DNA of 64,000 nucleotides from Chamaecrista fasciculata (Eukaryota > Streptophyta > Magnoliopsida > Fabales > Fabaceae): assembly GCA_003254925.1 (NCBI GenBank), contig QANZ01032061.1, positions 158,359-222,358 of the forward strand. Direction: 5' to 3'. This document shows, in pieces, positions 44,085 through 53,778 of the stretch (the first letter of the stretch is position 1; every line of letters starts with the position of its first letter). The translations under genes and the position numbers were made by a program. The notes beneath the pieces were generated by a model. That model had not been told where the DNA came from, ran no database searches, and saw only the letters and a list, made by a program, of their open reading frames with translations.

Positions 44085-45600
44085 GTTTGAGTGTTCGTTG
44101 CCTTGGCTACATGCAAGGGATGGCCAATCTACCAATTGGACATCAAAAATGCGATTCTTCATGGCTTCTTGAAAGAAGAAGTTTACTTGACTCTACCTGA
44201 TGAGGGATACACTAAAGAAACTCCTGGCCAAGTATGCAAGCTGAAGAAGTCCTTGTATGGCTTAAAGCAAGCATCTAGGGAATGGAACTCAGAGTTTACT
44301 ACTCAGATCATTAAGTTTGGTTTTGTCCAATCATCTTATGATTCTTGTCTCTTCACCAAAGACAGTAAAAATGGATTCATGGCCCTAATCATTTACGTTG
44401 ATGATATGTTACTAACTGGACCTTGTAAAGAGGAGCTTATTCATGTCAAAGATTACTTAGATTCTCTGTTCACTATCAAGGATCTTGGTCTTGCCAAGTA
44501 CTTCCTTGCTGTTGAAATTGATCGCCACTTTGAAGGTACCTATTTGTGTCAAAGAAAATATATTCTTGACATCCTCGTAGACACTAATCTCACAGATGCA
44601 GCTCCAGTTGTCACTCCTCTTCCTAAAGCTCACAAATTTGACCAAACTTCTCCTCCCCTAACTGATGCTGAACAGTATAGAAGACTAATTGGTCGTCTTC
44701 TCTATCTTAACCTCACTAGACCTGACATTACATATAGTGTGCAACAGTTGAGTCAATTTGTAGCAAATCCTTCTGTCTCACACATGTCTGCAGCTCTACA
44801 TGTTCTGAAATATCTCAAAGGGACATCATCACTTGGTCTCTTTTACTCTGCTCACTCTGATTTCACACTTACTGCATATTATGACAGTGACTGGGCCACT
44901 TGTCCACAAACTAGAAGATCTCTCTTTGGTTACTGCACCTTACTTGGTTCAAATCCCATTTCCTGGAAGTCTAAGAAACAAACTGTGGTTGCTCGTTCCT
45001 CATGTGAAGCTGAATATCGCAGCATGGCAAACACTGTATGTGAATTGCTATGGATCACTTACATCCTCAAAGATTTTTGCATCAATCCTCCTTGTCCTAT
45101 ACCTCTATGGTGCGACAATAAATCAGCTCTTCATCTTGCTGCCAACCCAGTTAATCATGAACGCACCAAGCACATCGAAATTGACTGTCATGTTGTGCGT
45201 GATCGATGCAAGGAAGGTTTCATTCACCCTATGCATGTGCCATCTCAGTTGCAACTTGCAGACTTGTTCACCAAGGCAGTTGCTTCACCACAATTGACTT
45301 CCTTGACATCCAAGTTGGGGCTTGTTTCCCATACGCCTCCAACTTGAGGAGGGGGTGTACACGTATACATTGTAATTAGTGTATTTTCTGTGTATTATTG
45401 TAGCTAGAATATTCTTTATTCTTTCTGTTAGGACAGGTGTACATTTCGTTAGATTTGTTTTCTCTTTTCTTGCGCCAAGACCACGTGGTTTCACGTTTTG
45501 CTCTTTGGTTGTATATATCCTTCTTTGTTGAATGAGAAATTTAGCCAATTCCATTACATTTGGTTCAACTAAACTTATATTATCACATCCGAACTGCATA
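44085..45600 (+). mobile_element. Broken Ty1-copia retrotransposon fragment (RT, RNase H, 3' end)
   Basis: A fossil of the copia superfamily. Present parts are reverse transcriptase (LDIKNAILHG, then the YVDD box in LIIYVDDMLLTG) and RNase H (DSDWATCPQTRRSLFGYC, then SSCEAEYRSMA and LWCDNKSALHLA). A polypurine tract follows (GAGGAGGGGG, 45346-45355), and then probable 3' LTR sequence from about 45356 to near 45600. The 5' LTR, gag, protease and integrase regions are absent, so it is incomplete and cannot be autonomous. The remaining coding part is open for 418 codons, which suggests a fairly recent insertion or deletion event. Confidence 0.88.
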
Positions 45601-46107
45601 TATATATATATATATATAATCAAATCATAAACTTAGTCATTGCGAAAACATTAACCGATCAAAGGGACGATTTGTGAATTTTGTCCTGACAAGGGTGCAC
45701 GTGGAGTTGTCCCTTAAAAGAAACCAAACCTTGTCCTACTGCATATCGATCGATCTTATGATTTAGTAACAACATTTAACTTACACGACCATGCCGGATC
45801 AATTTTGCAATAAGATAAACAAATCAAGAGAGGAAGGAGCTGAGAGATCGATCGAGATCAGATTACCATTCATAGTTTCATAGTAATTCATATCAATATA
45901 TATCTTCTCAATCGTTACACGATGCTCTTACATATTTCGAGATATATATATATATATATATAGATCATACAAATACAGTACATTAATTATAAAGCTGAAC
46001 GCTAAATAGTTAATTACTTTATGAGAGTGTGAATAATTCAACTTTATTTTCAAGCATGCATTATAATATTTGCTGAATTTATCATATTTAAATGGATGAT
46101 GATGAGG
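45601..46107. other. TA microsatellites and left flank of tandem duplication
   Basis: TA runs near 45598-45619 and 45945-45962. From about 45785 the sequence (GCAATAAGATAAACAA, TATATCTTCTCAAT, CGTTACACG) repeats at about 47690-47825, downstream of the paralogous gene at 48043. Confidence 0.6.
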
Positions 46108-46443
46108 TCACTTAATGTCGCCGGAAGCAGTGAAGCCACCCTGAATGGAAGCTCCGGTGCCATGGCCCTTAAAGGTGCCAACTTGGTTGATGTTACCGTT
46201 AATGCTTTCTGTGCCATGGTTGTTGTATATGTTGAGCCACCATGGCACCTGTACTGGCTGCATAAGTGGTGGCTCATCAGGGATAACAGGAACTAGAACA
46301 GGAGCATTGGGCCTGGGCCTGTACCCACCATGGGCCTGGGCCTGGGCTTGGGCCCGAGCCCCGATCCCATGGCCCTTGAATTCGCCTTGTTGCCTGGTTA
46401 TTCCACTGATAGTCTCAGACCCACCAACGTTCATTCCTGCCAT
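46108..46443 (-). CDS. Small two-rung motif protein 6, with two copies of the module
   Basis: A single-exon gene for 111 residues and the most unusual member: the module occurs at both ends. The N-terminal copy reads GGSETISGITRQQGEFKG and then HGIGARAQ at residues 7-32, lacking the final G-G-F. The C-terminal copy reads NNHGTESINGNINQVG (74-89) and then TFKGHGTGASIQGGFTASGD (90-109). Between them lie AQAQAQA (31-37) and a Pro/Arg/Val-rich linker. Nucleotide identity with the gene at 48043 is high over the last 60 bases. A weak TATA-like CATATATGCC is found about 95 bases upstream. No signal peptide. Function unknown. Confidence 0.78.
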   Translation of the reverse strand: MAGMNVGGSETISGITRQQGEFKGHGIGARAQAQAQAHGGYRPRPNAPVLVPVIPDEPPLMQPVQVPWWLNIYNNHGTESINGNINQVGTFKGHGTGASIQGGFTASGDIK

Positions 46444-48042
46444 TATTAATGGGTCCTTGCCTTTAATTTCTGCTTACAATTATTACCTTATATTTCTCAT
46501 GCTATTGCTAGCTAGTTGCTTCTACCTTTGGGCATATATGGGGAAAATTAAAGCATGTATGCATGCATCCTCATGATATGATTTGATGAAACATGGATGA
46601 CCATGTGGTAAGGATCGGATATAATATGACCATACTGATCTATTATTTGCTTATCCGCAAGGTATCCGATTCTCTCAAGTGGATATATGAATCAAGCTAT
46701 AGGCGGCCAATATAATTCAAATTTGATGGGCACGTCTCTTGCCGTAGATATTTTATATATATAGCCATATTATAGTTGTATATATATATATATATATATA
46801 AACAGAGAGGAATATAAATAATTGCCAACAGCAATTGCATGACTTATCGTCAGTATCTTTTGTTGTATTTTGTTTTTTATATTTTGCCTTTGCATTGATA
46901 TTTCTTGATGTGATAAGTTCCACTTCAATGCCCTTTAAGATGTTTATTAAAAATAATAGCTACGACAAATAATGCTTATTAATTAGTTAAAGATTGGCAT
47001 TTTTCAACTTATATAGTGAATAACTCAAGAAAAACAAAATTCATGACAAATTAAGTTGGGTTGAACAGTGATAATTATCATTGCTTTTCAAAAAACAAAG
47101 ATATAAAGTTAAAATATACTTTAAAACTTGAGGCACTTTTATCTAATAAATTATTTTTTATTTCGACAAAATTCTATCCATGAGGACTTAATTTTTTTTT
47201 TTTGGGTATAACAGTGCAAATTCAATTAATAAAAAACAGAGTCCAGCCCAAAGTATGCAAAGGACAAAACAGAGCATAACACAATTTGTTTTCGGTAAAA
47301 CCATTAGTATCTTTTATTTATTTGTGTTAACGGTTTCGGTATAAATTAATTCATATTCATATTGGAATTAAAGAAGAATAGTTTAAATCTTCTTAACAAC
47401 ATCGACACTAAAGATCAAATTTTGATTCTCTCATCTAAAATGCAACTAAGTAAGGCTCAATCAATAGATTGATGAATTATAAATTCATACTATACATTGA
47501 TGAATTATAATCGTGTTATAAATTCAATTATATAGCCATGTAAGGAATATTTGTCTTTTTTTTTTTTTTTTTTCTTTCTGATGGGAAAAAGCTTTTGTCT
47601 CTGGATCAATCGATATTATATAGCCACGAATGTAATATTTGTTTATTAATTCAACCTTTATTAACAACATTAATTTAACTTAATTAGACCATGCTGGATC
47701 GATCGATGTTGCGATAAGATAAACAAGTACTAAAAAGAAAAGGGGAACAGCTGAGAATTGAAATCGAGACCACTGACTAGCAATTATACCAAAATATATA
47801 TCTTCTCAATAAATCGTTACACGGTTCTTATTTCGATGTATATATATGGATCATACACATGCATACACTACATACATAAATTAACTTGTTCGTTGAACAC
47901 TAAATTACTAACAAAGTGTTCCAACGTTGAACTTTAGTATATGGAGTATCAAGCATGAATGCGTAGATTAAGGTGGTGAATTTATTATATTTTTAATTAA
48001 TTAGAGCTAGTAAAGAGTAGTGAATTAAATTGAAAGGATGAG
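46444..48042. other. AT-rich spacer between duplicated small genes
   Basis: A long TA run near 46775-46800, a poly-T run near 47555-47573, and the duplicated downstream flank from about 47690. No gene is supported. Confidence 0.5.
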
Positions 48043-48372
48043 TTAAATAATGTTGCCGGAAGCAGTGAAGCCACCCTGAATGGAAGCCCCAGTGCCATGA
48101 CCCTTGAAGGTGCCACTTTGAGTAGTGCTCCCACTAATGGTTTGGGTCCCAGAATTCTGGTGTTGGTTAGTAGGTGCAGGAGGGTAGTAACCATAGTTAT
48201 TATAAGCATATGGATTATTTGGATATTGATAATATTGAGGAGGAGGAGCTAGAGCTTGTTGAGGCACTGGTGCTGCTTGGGCTTGGGCTTGGGCTTGGGC
48301 TTGGGCTTGAGGCCCACCACCACCCACGCCAACCCCTGCATATCCACCAAAGTTCGCGTTGAGGCTTGCCAT
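48043..48372 (-). CDS. Small two-rung motif protein 7
   Basis: A single-exon gene for 109 residues. I start at the ATG at 48372 (MASLNANFGGYAGVG), because the in-frame ATG farther upstream would place the TATA box (GTATAAAAGG, minus strand, 48416-48425) inside the coding region. Residues 21-33 are PQAQAQAQAQAQA, followed by a Tyr/Pro/Asn-rich linker (38-70). The module is the cleanest in the window: NSGTQTISGSTTQSG at 73-87, then TFKGHGTGASIQGGF (88-102) and TASGNII. The two rungs align as GTQT-ISGSTTQSG and GTGASIQGGFTASG. It is the tandem partner of the gene at 46108. Composition (Q, A, Y, P, G, N) suggests a disordered, prion-like chain capped by the module. Function unknown. Confidence 0.78.
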   Translation of the reverse strand: MASLNANFGGYAGVGVGGGGPQAQAQAQAQAQAAPVPQQALAPPPQYYQYPNNPYAYNNYGYYPPAPTNQHQNSGTQTISGSTTQSGTFKGHGTGASIQGGFTASGNII

Positions 48373-49248
48373 TCTTGATCGATTTATGACTCTAATATAT
48401 GTTGCCACCTTCCTGCCTTTTATACTTGCACTCGCATGCATGTGTGTGTATATATGTATGGCGAGAATTAATGCATGGCAAGCATACTAAGTGAGAGAGG
48501 GAATATTATTATTCATAATATGAAGAATTAATTAATCACATCACAACACTACATGAATGCACATGACACATCATATCTTGATTCTTGATTAACTCCCGAT
48601 TTTGACAACCAATCTTGGGTGCATGCAAATGCAATTCGCTTATATTCCTCCTTGTCTTAGATTACATGTATATGTAAGGAATCTGATACTATTTCTGTAA
48701 TTTCTCTCTCAAACGACAGACGGCCAAAAATAGGAGCTTCGCACAATTATTAATTGCTTTTACCTCTCCCTGATTTGTACTTAATAAAAGAGAGATAAGC
48801 ATGAATCTGGAGAAAACTTATTATTAGGTCTAAGAGTTTATATTAAGTCAACGAATTTAATAAGTCATTGAATACTCTTCTATAAAAAGAAAAAAAAAAA
48901 GTCATTGAATAATCAAAATATATGATTTACTCTCTAAAATATTATAATTTTCAATGATTTGCTCATTCATTATGTTTATTTTACATATATAGAAATATAT
49001 ATCTCTGTGGTTCACTTCAATTAATCATATATATAGTTTCTTCTACTAAACGTCTCCTCGTTAATTCATCTCTCGAAGCATAACTTGTTATACATGGATG
49101 TAAATGTAAACTAATTCATTATTTTAGTAAGAAATACAAAAGCCTTTATATATATAGGCCTATTATTCAGCACATGCTAGCTCGATCGATCAGGAGAGAT
49201 TGGTAAGTTATCTGATGGATGCAGTAGAAATAGGTGATATATATATAA
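48373..49248. other. Spacer between small genes
   Basis: Promoter of the gene at 48043 at the left; AT-rich sequence with TATATA runs elsewhere. No gene is supported. Confidence 0.5.
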
Positions 49249-49512
49249 TTAGCGAACATAGAAGGAGCCATAGACGGTAGCTCCATTACCATGACCCTTA
49301 GCTATACCAACTTGATTGATAATCCCATTAATGTACTGCGTTCCTCCATTCTCATACACATCATAACGGTACTCTGCTGCTCTTGGAATTGCTACAGAAT
49401 TCATGTTAGGATGATGATCACTACAATTCATATTATAGTGTTGAGGATACACTTGTGATACTGCTTCACCATACTCTCTTCTCCCACCTCCACCACCAAC
49501 CACGCCTGCCAT
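49249..49512 (-). CDS. Small two-rung motif protein 8
   Basis: A single-exon gene for 87 residues starting at the ATG at 49512 (MAGVVGGGGGRREYGEAVSQ). An upstream in-frame ATG is rejected because a TATA-like TAATATAAAGCC (minus strand, about 49565) lies inside that extension. There is no Gln-Ala tract; the linker is His/Asn/Tyr-rich (QHYNMNCSDHHPNMN). The module reads YENGGTQYINGIINQVGI at 53-70, then AKGHGNGATVYGSF at 71-84. It combines KGHGNG of the 42.9-48.4 kb subgroup with the YGSF ending of the genes at 36.0 and 38.5 kb, so it is intermediate between the two subgroups. Function unknown. Confidence 0.75.
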   Translation of the reverse strand: MAGVVGGGGGRREYGEAVSQVYPQHYNMNCSDHHPNMNSVAIPRAAEYRYDVYENGGTQYINGIINQVGIAKGHGNGATVYGSFYVR

Positions 49513-50085
49513 TTCTTTCTTTAATTTCACTACTTCTCTGTTTTCTGCACCCTTGTTATTATTTGGCTTTATATTACATGTGTCGATCGTTCTCCGTCTA
49601 ACATGCTGAAAACAGAACAATTTAACTTGACAAATTCTTTAATAAACTTAATCCCCAAGACATATAGGTATAAATTCTTGAGTTCCTTTACCACAAGATG
49701 GTATCTGGTTCTCTCAATCAAGTATGGACCCCCCCAAAAAAATGTGAGCAGTTGTCAAATTGTGGAACCAGATGTGGATGAATATTAATATATTATGTTC
49801 TGATATATTTACGTCATATAAATTGAATCATTTTTTGTATCAAGAAAAAATTGAAGGAAGTCAATTGGGCTTCCATGCTATGTTTAGCTTTAATTAGGTT
49901 GAGATGCATCAAGTATAAGCCCATATTTCTCGTTTTTTAACGTCTAATTTTAATCATATTTTTCGTCCATACAGGTAAAATTTATAAAAATGAAAAGATA
50001 ACGATCAAGTTTTTCATCGTTCTTCATAGAAAAAAAATGATTTTCATCGCTCAAAATCAGGTTCTTCCAGAACAAGTACCTAGTT
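49513..50085. other. AT-rich spacer
   Basis: Promoter of the gene at 49249 at the left. Nothing else recognised. Confidence 0.4.
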
Positions 50086-50310
50086 ATGGATCTTCTTGTT
50101 TGTGATACAGCTCAAGCATCTAATTTGACTATTTCTCTCACAGGTTTCAGAAAACTCCTGGAAGACCTTAGAAGCACTCAGGTTGAGAGAGTGGAATTCA
50201 AGATTCAGAAGGGTGGTCTACTGCTCAAACACGGTCCAAAGGTGCACTTCGAGGTTGAGGTCATCATTGAGGACATTTACCATTTTCTTGATCAAAGCAA
50301 AGGAAGTTGA
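50086..50310 (+). CDS. Short ORF, possible last exon or gene fragment, unrecognised
   Basis: An open frame of 74 codons reads MDLLVCDTAQASNLTISLTG, then RKLLEDLRSTQVERVEFKIQ, and ends IIEDIYHFLDQSKGS. The second half has the composition of a real protein (alternating charged and hydrophobic residues). A splice-acceptor-like CTCTCACAG stands just before GTTTCAGAAAACTCC, so only the part after about 50142 may be coding. I do not recognise the family and no other exon was found. It may be a truncated copy of a gene elsewhere. Confidence 0.3.
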   Translation: MDLLVCDTAQASNLTISLTGFRKLLEDLRSTQVERVEFKIQKGGLLLKHGPKVHFEVEVIIEDIYHFLDQSKGS

Positions 50311-50655
50311 TGCATTTGTTCCCCCACATTCTTAGTTTCGTTTATGGTCGTTTTAGTTATCTTTAGGCCTTGTTTAAGATATTCAAAAAAAAAAAAAAGT
50401 TCTTCTAGTCCATGGACCATCGTGTAGGCCTTTGTGCCACATTACTTTGAAATTCATGTTGGTTGTTCAAAAATAGTTTTGCAACCACACGTAACAAATC
50501 TTTGTAGCCTTTGGGCTCTGCCTTAGTGCAACGAACGACCCAAATAAAAATATATATCCCACCCAACGCAACTCTTCACTGGAAATGTGAACTTACATAG
50601 TTCACCACTTCACCTGGCACAAAATAATTAAAAAAAAAAAGAACAAAAAATAAAG

Positions 50656-50727
50656 TGTGGCTGCTGGGATTCGAGCCCAGGTCTCCACGGCCACAACGTG
50701 GAATTCTCACCACTAAACTACAGCCAC
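50656..50727 (-). tRNA. tRNA-His (anticodon GTG)
   Basis: On the minus strand the sequence folds as a complete 72-base tRNA: acceptor stem GTGGCTG paired with CAGCCAC and discriminator A. The A box is TAGTTTAGTGG, the anticodon loop contains TTGTGGC with anticodon GTG, and the B box is GGCTCGAATCC. There is no intron. The G at position -1 of tRNA-His is normally added after transcription. The CCA end is not encoded, as expected for a nuclear gene. Confidence 0.95.
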
Positions 50728-51117
50728 TTTGTTGATCAACGCCTTGCAAGAATTAAATCAATACCAAGTTTATGAGCAGGCATAAGATGGTTGGTGTGAC
50801 TTTTTTTTTTTTGGCCAAAATGGTTGGTGTGACTTATTTAATGAAAAACAACCATATAGAGTTGAAATTTGAATTTTTTCTACTAATTTTACAATATATA
50901 TCATTAACCATATAGATTCTATTGTTAATATTTGGTTAAAATAAGAGCAAATGATAAAATTGACCAAAATATGAAGATGGGAGACAAAATTGAGAACAAA
51001 ATTGACATTGGATGTAAAATTTAGTAAGAAAATGAGTGTTTTTGGCAATGTTACATCGTGTATATAGCAAGAAAATTAAATAACGTATAATATAAGGAAG
51101 CAATTAAGCATGGTTGT
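50728..51117. other. Spacer with a TTTTGG-type repeat scrap
   Basis: A short direct duplication (CCAAAATGGTTGGTGTGACT, twice near 50780-50835) is present, then a partial relative of the element at 55440 (GACAAAATTGA words, 50960-51015). No gene. Confidence 0.4.
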
Positions 51118-52947
51118 TCATCGGAATTTCCAGACAGAAAGAGAGTGAAGAGGCGTTCCCTTCCAGCCACAAAGCAAGCAATTCCCGTTCATCTCGAACG
51201 TACAAAACCTCCCACACTGAAACCTCTTCGCCACCATTTCCGCCTGAAACAACGACGACATACTCAATTTTTCCTCCACCATCCCATACCTCTCAAAAAA
51301 CGCCCTCCACACTTCAATCTTCGCATTCCTTATCTTCCTCTCTCCTTCCTCTACTCCCACTATGTTCCTTATCCCTTCTCTCATATACAACGACTCCACT
51401 ATCAACCTGTTCGCATCTTCCCTCTTCATACAACTCTCCAAACAATCGAACATGGCGCTGAAGAAAAACAGAGCCTCCGTGAATCGCTTCACAAATGACG
51501 TCGAATTATGGTTCGCCTCCACCTCCGTCACCACCATCACCACCGGATTCAGATCTCTCATTACTCTCATTAACCCTTCCAGCTCCTCAGGTCGCGGGAT
51601 CATAGCCCGTAATGCGAATTTCGCGTATACTGCGATTGTTTCCTCTTCCTCTACCTCTAACATATCTTCGTTCAAATAAAGCATGTTTGTTATCATCACG
51701 ATTTTGAAGGAAAATGGAATTTTCATGCTGTGTGCGAAACTCGTGAGTCTCGCGCCTGTTGCCTCGAGAGTTTCCCTCATTGTGGTCCCCACTGCCGTTA
51801 TTTTGAGAAGCTCCACAGGTTTGGATTCTAGGGCTTGCATTAGGATCGCCCACTGCGATCCTTTTCTGATTCCGAGATCGACGATGTGGATCTTCTTCGA
51901 ATCGGCCACGTTTTCGATGATGGCTTGGATTCCGGCGAATTCTACTACCTGAGAGAAAGGAAGCTCTTCGTGGCATGCGATGCTGGTTGGGGTTATTGCC
52001 AGCATTGATTTCTCAGGATCGAATGATAATGGCTCTTGTATGTATTTTTGGTAATGACGATTAAGAACAGGATCCACTTGTATAACGACTTTTGGTGGTG
52101 AAAAGGAACCGGAATTGGAAACGGAATCGGAAGCCGATGATGATAATCTCCCTCTTTCTCTGTTTATCCTTTCGCGAAGAGCGTCGGCGAAATACGAAAC
52201 GACCCGTTTCACGGAGTTCCCGGTCTTGGAGGACATGGATTCGCAGTGTTCAAGCAGTTCAGATGCTCGTTCGAATTGCTGAAACCCTAGTTTCTCCGCA
52301 CAAGCGAGGAGGGATTCCGCGAGTTCAACATCGTTCTTCTCTTCTTCGGTGAGGCCCGAGAAGTGGAAATCGTACGGGTGAGAAATTAAGGGATTCAAGC
52401 TGTCGGATTCCCAAGTTGAAGATGATGATTGAATGAATCTCGTTCCGGCTAATCTCATCACGTCTTCCGTCGATAGCTTCCTCACTGCCACAAAATCACC
52501 ATCATTTCGTTCAGCTTCCTTATTAATACGTTTGATCTCATTGCCATAGTTGTTGAGAAGGTGAAGTGAGGCTAAGGGGAAAGACGACACGTTCTGGTTG
52601 CGTTGGATAACATCAAGATCAAGATCAACCATGTTTTGATCATCGAGTGCTGGAGAGACGACCATCTCAAAGCGAAGATTATCCAGATACGATAGATTAT
52701 TATCCTTTTGTTGATCACCAGTACTGGATAGAAGGTAGCCTTCTTCAGATGAATATTCATGACCTGAGAAGAATCCGAAATCGTTAACAGAGGAAGAGGA
52801 ATCGATCCCACAAGAGTCTCCCAAGTCTTGTGCTTCCGAAATCTGAAAATCTTTGACTTCATGATTCCCTGCCTCTGATGAAGTTTTCCAGAAAACTTTA
52901 TTGGATGAGCTACATTTGTCCTCAACTACTGAACACAAATCTCCCAT
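51118..52947 (-). CDS. GRAS family transcription regulator (RGL1-like subgroup, not a DELLA)
   Basis: A single-exon gene for 609 residues. GRAS proteins are plant nuclear regulators of development and hormone responses. Residues 1-200 are Ser/Asp/Glu-rich and disordered, without DELLA or VHYNP motifs, so it is not a gibberellin-responsive DELLA. The GRAS domain starts near 205: LHRI with LAESLLACAEKLGFQQFERA, then VHIID as KIHIVDLGIRKGSQW (352-366). A PFYRE-like region with YAKFALRAMIPRP (441-453) follows. The SAW region has VWRAFFERYGMVEEKLSMSS (546-565), FCTFEMNGNCLLCGWKGTPL (581-600) and the end VWKFR. The VHIID core has Gly-Ile where Phe-Asp or similar is usual, and the loop before SAW is short. 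Databases often label this subgroup DELLA RGL1-like; the precise clade cannot be fixed here. Confidence 0.9.
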   Translation of the reverse strand: MGDLCSVVEDKCSSSNKVFWKTSSEAGNHEVKDFQISEAQDLGDSCGIDSSSSVNDFGFFSGHEYSSEEGYLLSSTGDQQKDNNLSYLDNLRFEMVVSPALDDQNMVDLDLDVIQRNQNVSSFPLASLHLLNNYGNEIKRINKEAERNDGDFVAVRKLSTEDVMRLAGTRFIQSSSSTWESDSLNPLISHPYDFHFSGLTEEEKNDVELAESLLACAEKLGFQQFERASELLEHCESMSSKTGNSVKRVVSYFADALRERINRERGRLSSSASDSVSNSGSFSPPKVVIQVDPVLNRHYQKYIQEPLSFDPEKSMLAITPTSIACHEELPFSQVVEFAGIQAIIENVADSKKIHIVDLGIRKGSQWAILMQALESKPVELLKITAVGTTMRETLEATGARLTSFAHSMKIPFSFKIVMITNMLYLNEDMLEVEEEETIAVYAKFALRAMIPRPEELEGLMRVMRDLNPVVMVVTEVEANHNSTSFVKRFTEALFFFSAMFDCLESCMKREDANRLIVESLYMREGIRNIVGVEEGERKIRNAKIEVWRAFFERYGMVEEKLSMSSLFQAEMVAKRFQCGRFCTFEMNGNCLLCGWKGTPLHSLSVWKFR

Positions 52948-53778
52948 ATCTCTTCTCTCTTCTGGACTCTGTTTGAAGAGCTTGTAAGTGCTTAAAGTTA
53001 AATCATTAGTATTAAGATTATATTATTTTAAAATATAATTAAACGGAATTAAAAATGTCCGACAACAAATGTTAGTTTCTGATTATTCTAAGATAAACTT
53101 GACCAATTCTCACTGTAGGATCTGTCGTCGCCGGTGACGATGATGTTGATGGGATGACGGCGACGCCATCGAGGTGGCCAGCGCCATGGCCGACAATAAA
53201 TTAGCAAGAAGACATTCGCTTACAAAGAGAAGGTGCCATAACCTGCCAACGTCATTATTTCAATCATTTTCGTCTTCCCAAGATTAATAATAAGTTCAGC
53301 AACATGCCGACAAAGATGGCGGCATCAGAAGAGATTAACAAAACTTGAAAATATGTGAAAAACTTAGGAACTGAAAGGTACAATAAAGGATATTAAAGTA
53401 CCAGCCACAGACAGAGCCACATTATTTATTGTATTACTGGCAACTATGTCTGTGTCTTGACAGACAACAGACAATCCAATGACTGAATTTATGATGTTTC
53501 TGTTCAAATGAAACTGAAGAATCCGGATAGGGATGTTATGAGTTTGTCGCTTTGATTTCAGTATATCATTTCTATGTAAGGTTATAAATTGATATGTTTG
53601 ATATCGAATTTTTGGTTGTTTTTGTATAGTGATTTTTGAAAATACATAATACATAAAATACATAGTAACATTAATTTCAATTCTCAAGCATCAGGCTCCA
53701 ACTATAGTTTTATTCTTATACAGTAGACGGTACATGAAAAACGAAGGTGTGGTGTGAAACAAAGTTATACAAAGTATT
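52948..53778. other. GRAS promoter and spacer
   Basis: A GC-richer scrap near 53110-53200 (GATGACGGCGACGCCATCGA) is surrounded by AT-rich sequence. No gene is supported. Confidence 0.4.

Noticed and set aside
44457-45297. Additional frames overlapping the copia fragment
   Set aside because: They are shadows of the reverse transcriptase and RNase H frame.
48373-48441. Longer N-terminus for the gene at 48043
   Set aside because: The extension contains the TATA box and its residues are unlike any family member; the ATG at 48372 gives the usual MAS start.
49513-49620. Longer N-terminus for the gene at 49249
   Set aside because: The extension spans a TATA-like box; the ATG at 49512 gives the MAG start shared with the neighbours.
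51118-52925. Several open frames on both strands across the GRAS gene
   Set aside because: All are shadows of the 609-residue GRAS frame, which alone has family motifs.
52899-52947. DELLA protein identity for the GRAS gene
   Set aside because: The N-terminal 200 residues contain neither the DELLA nor the VHYNP motif.
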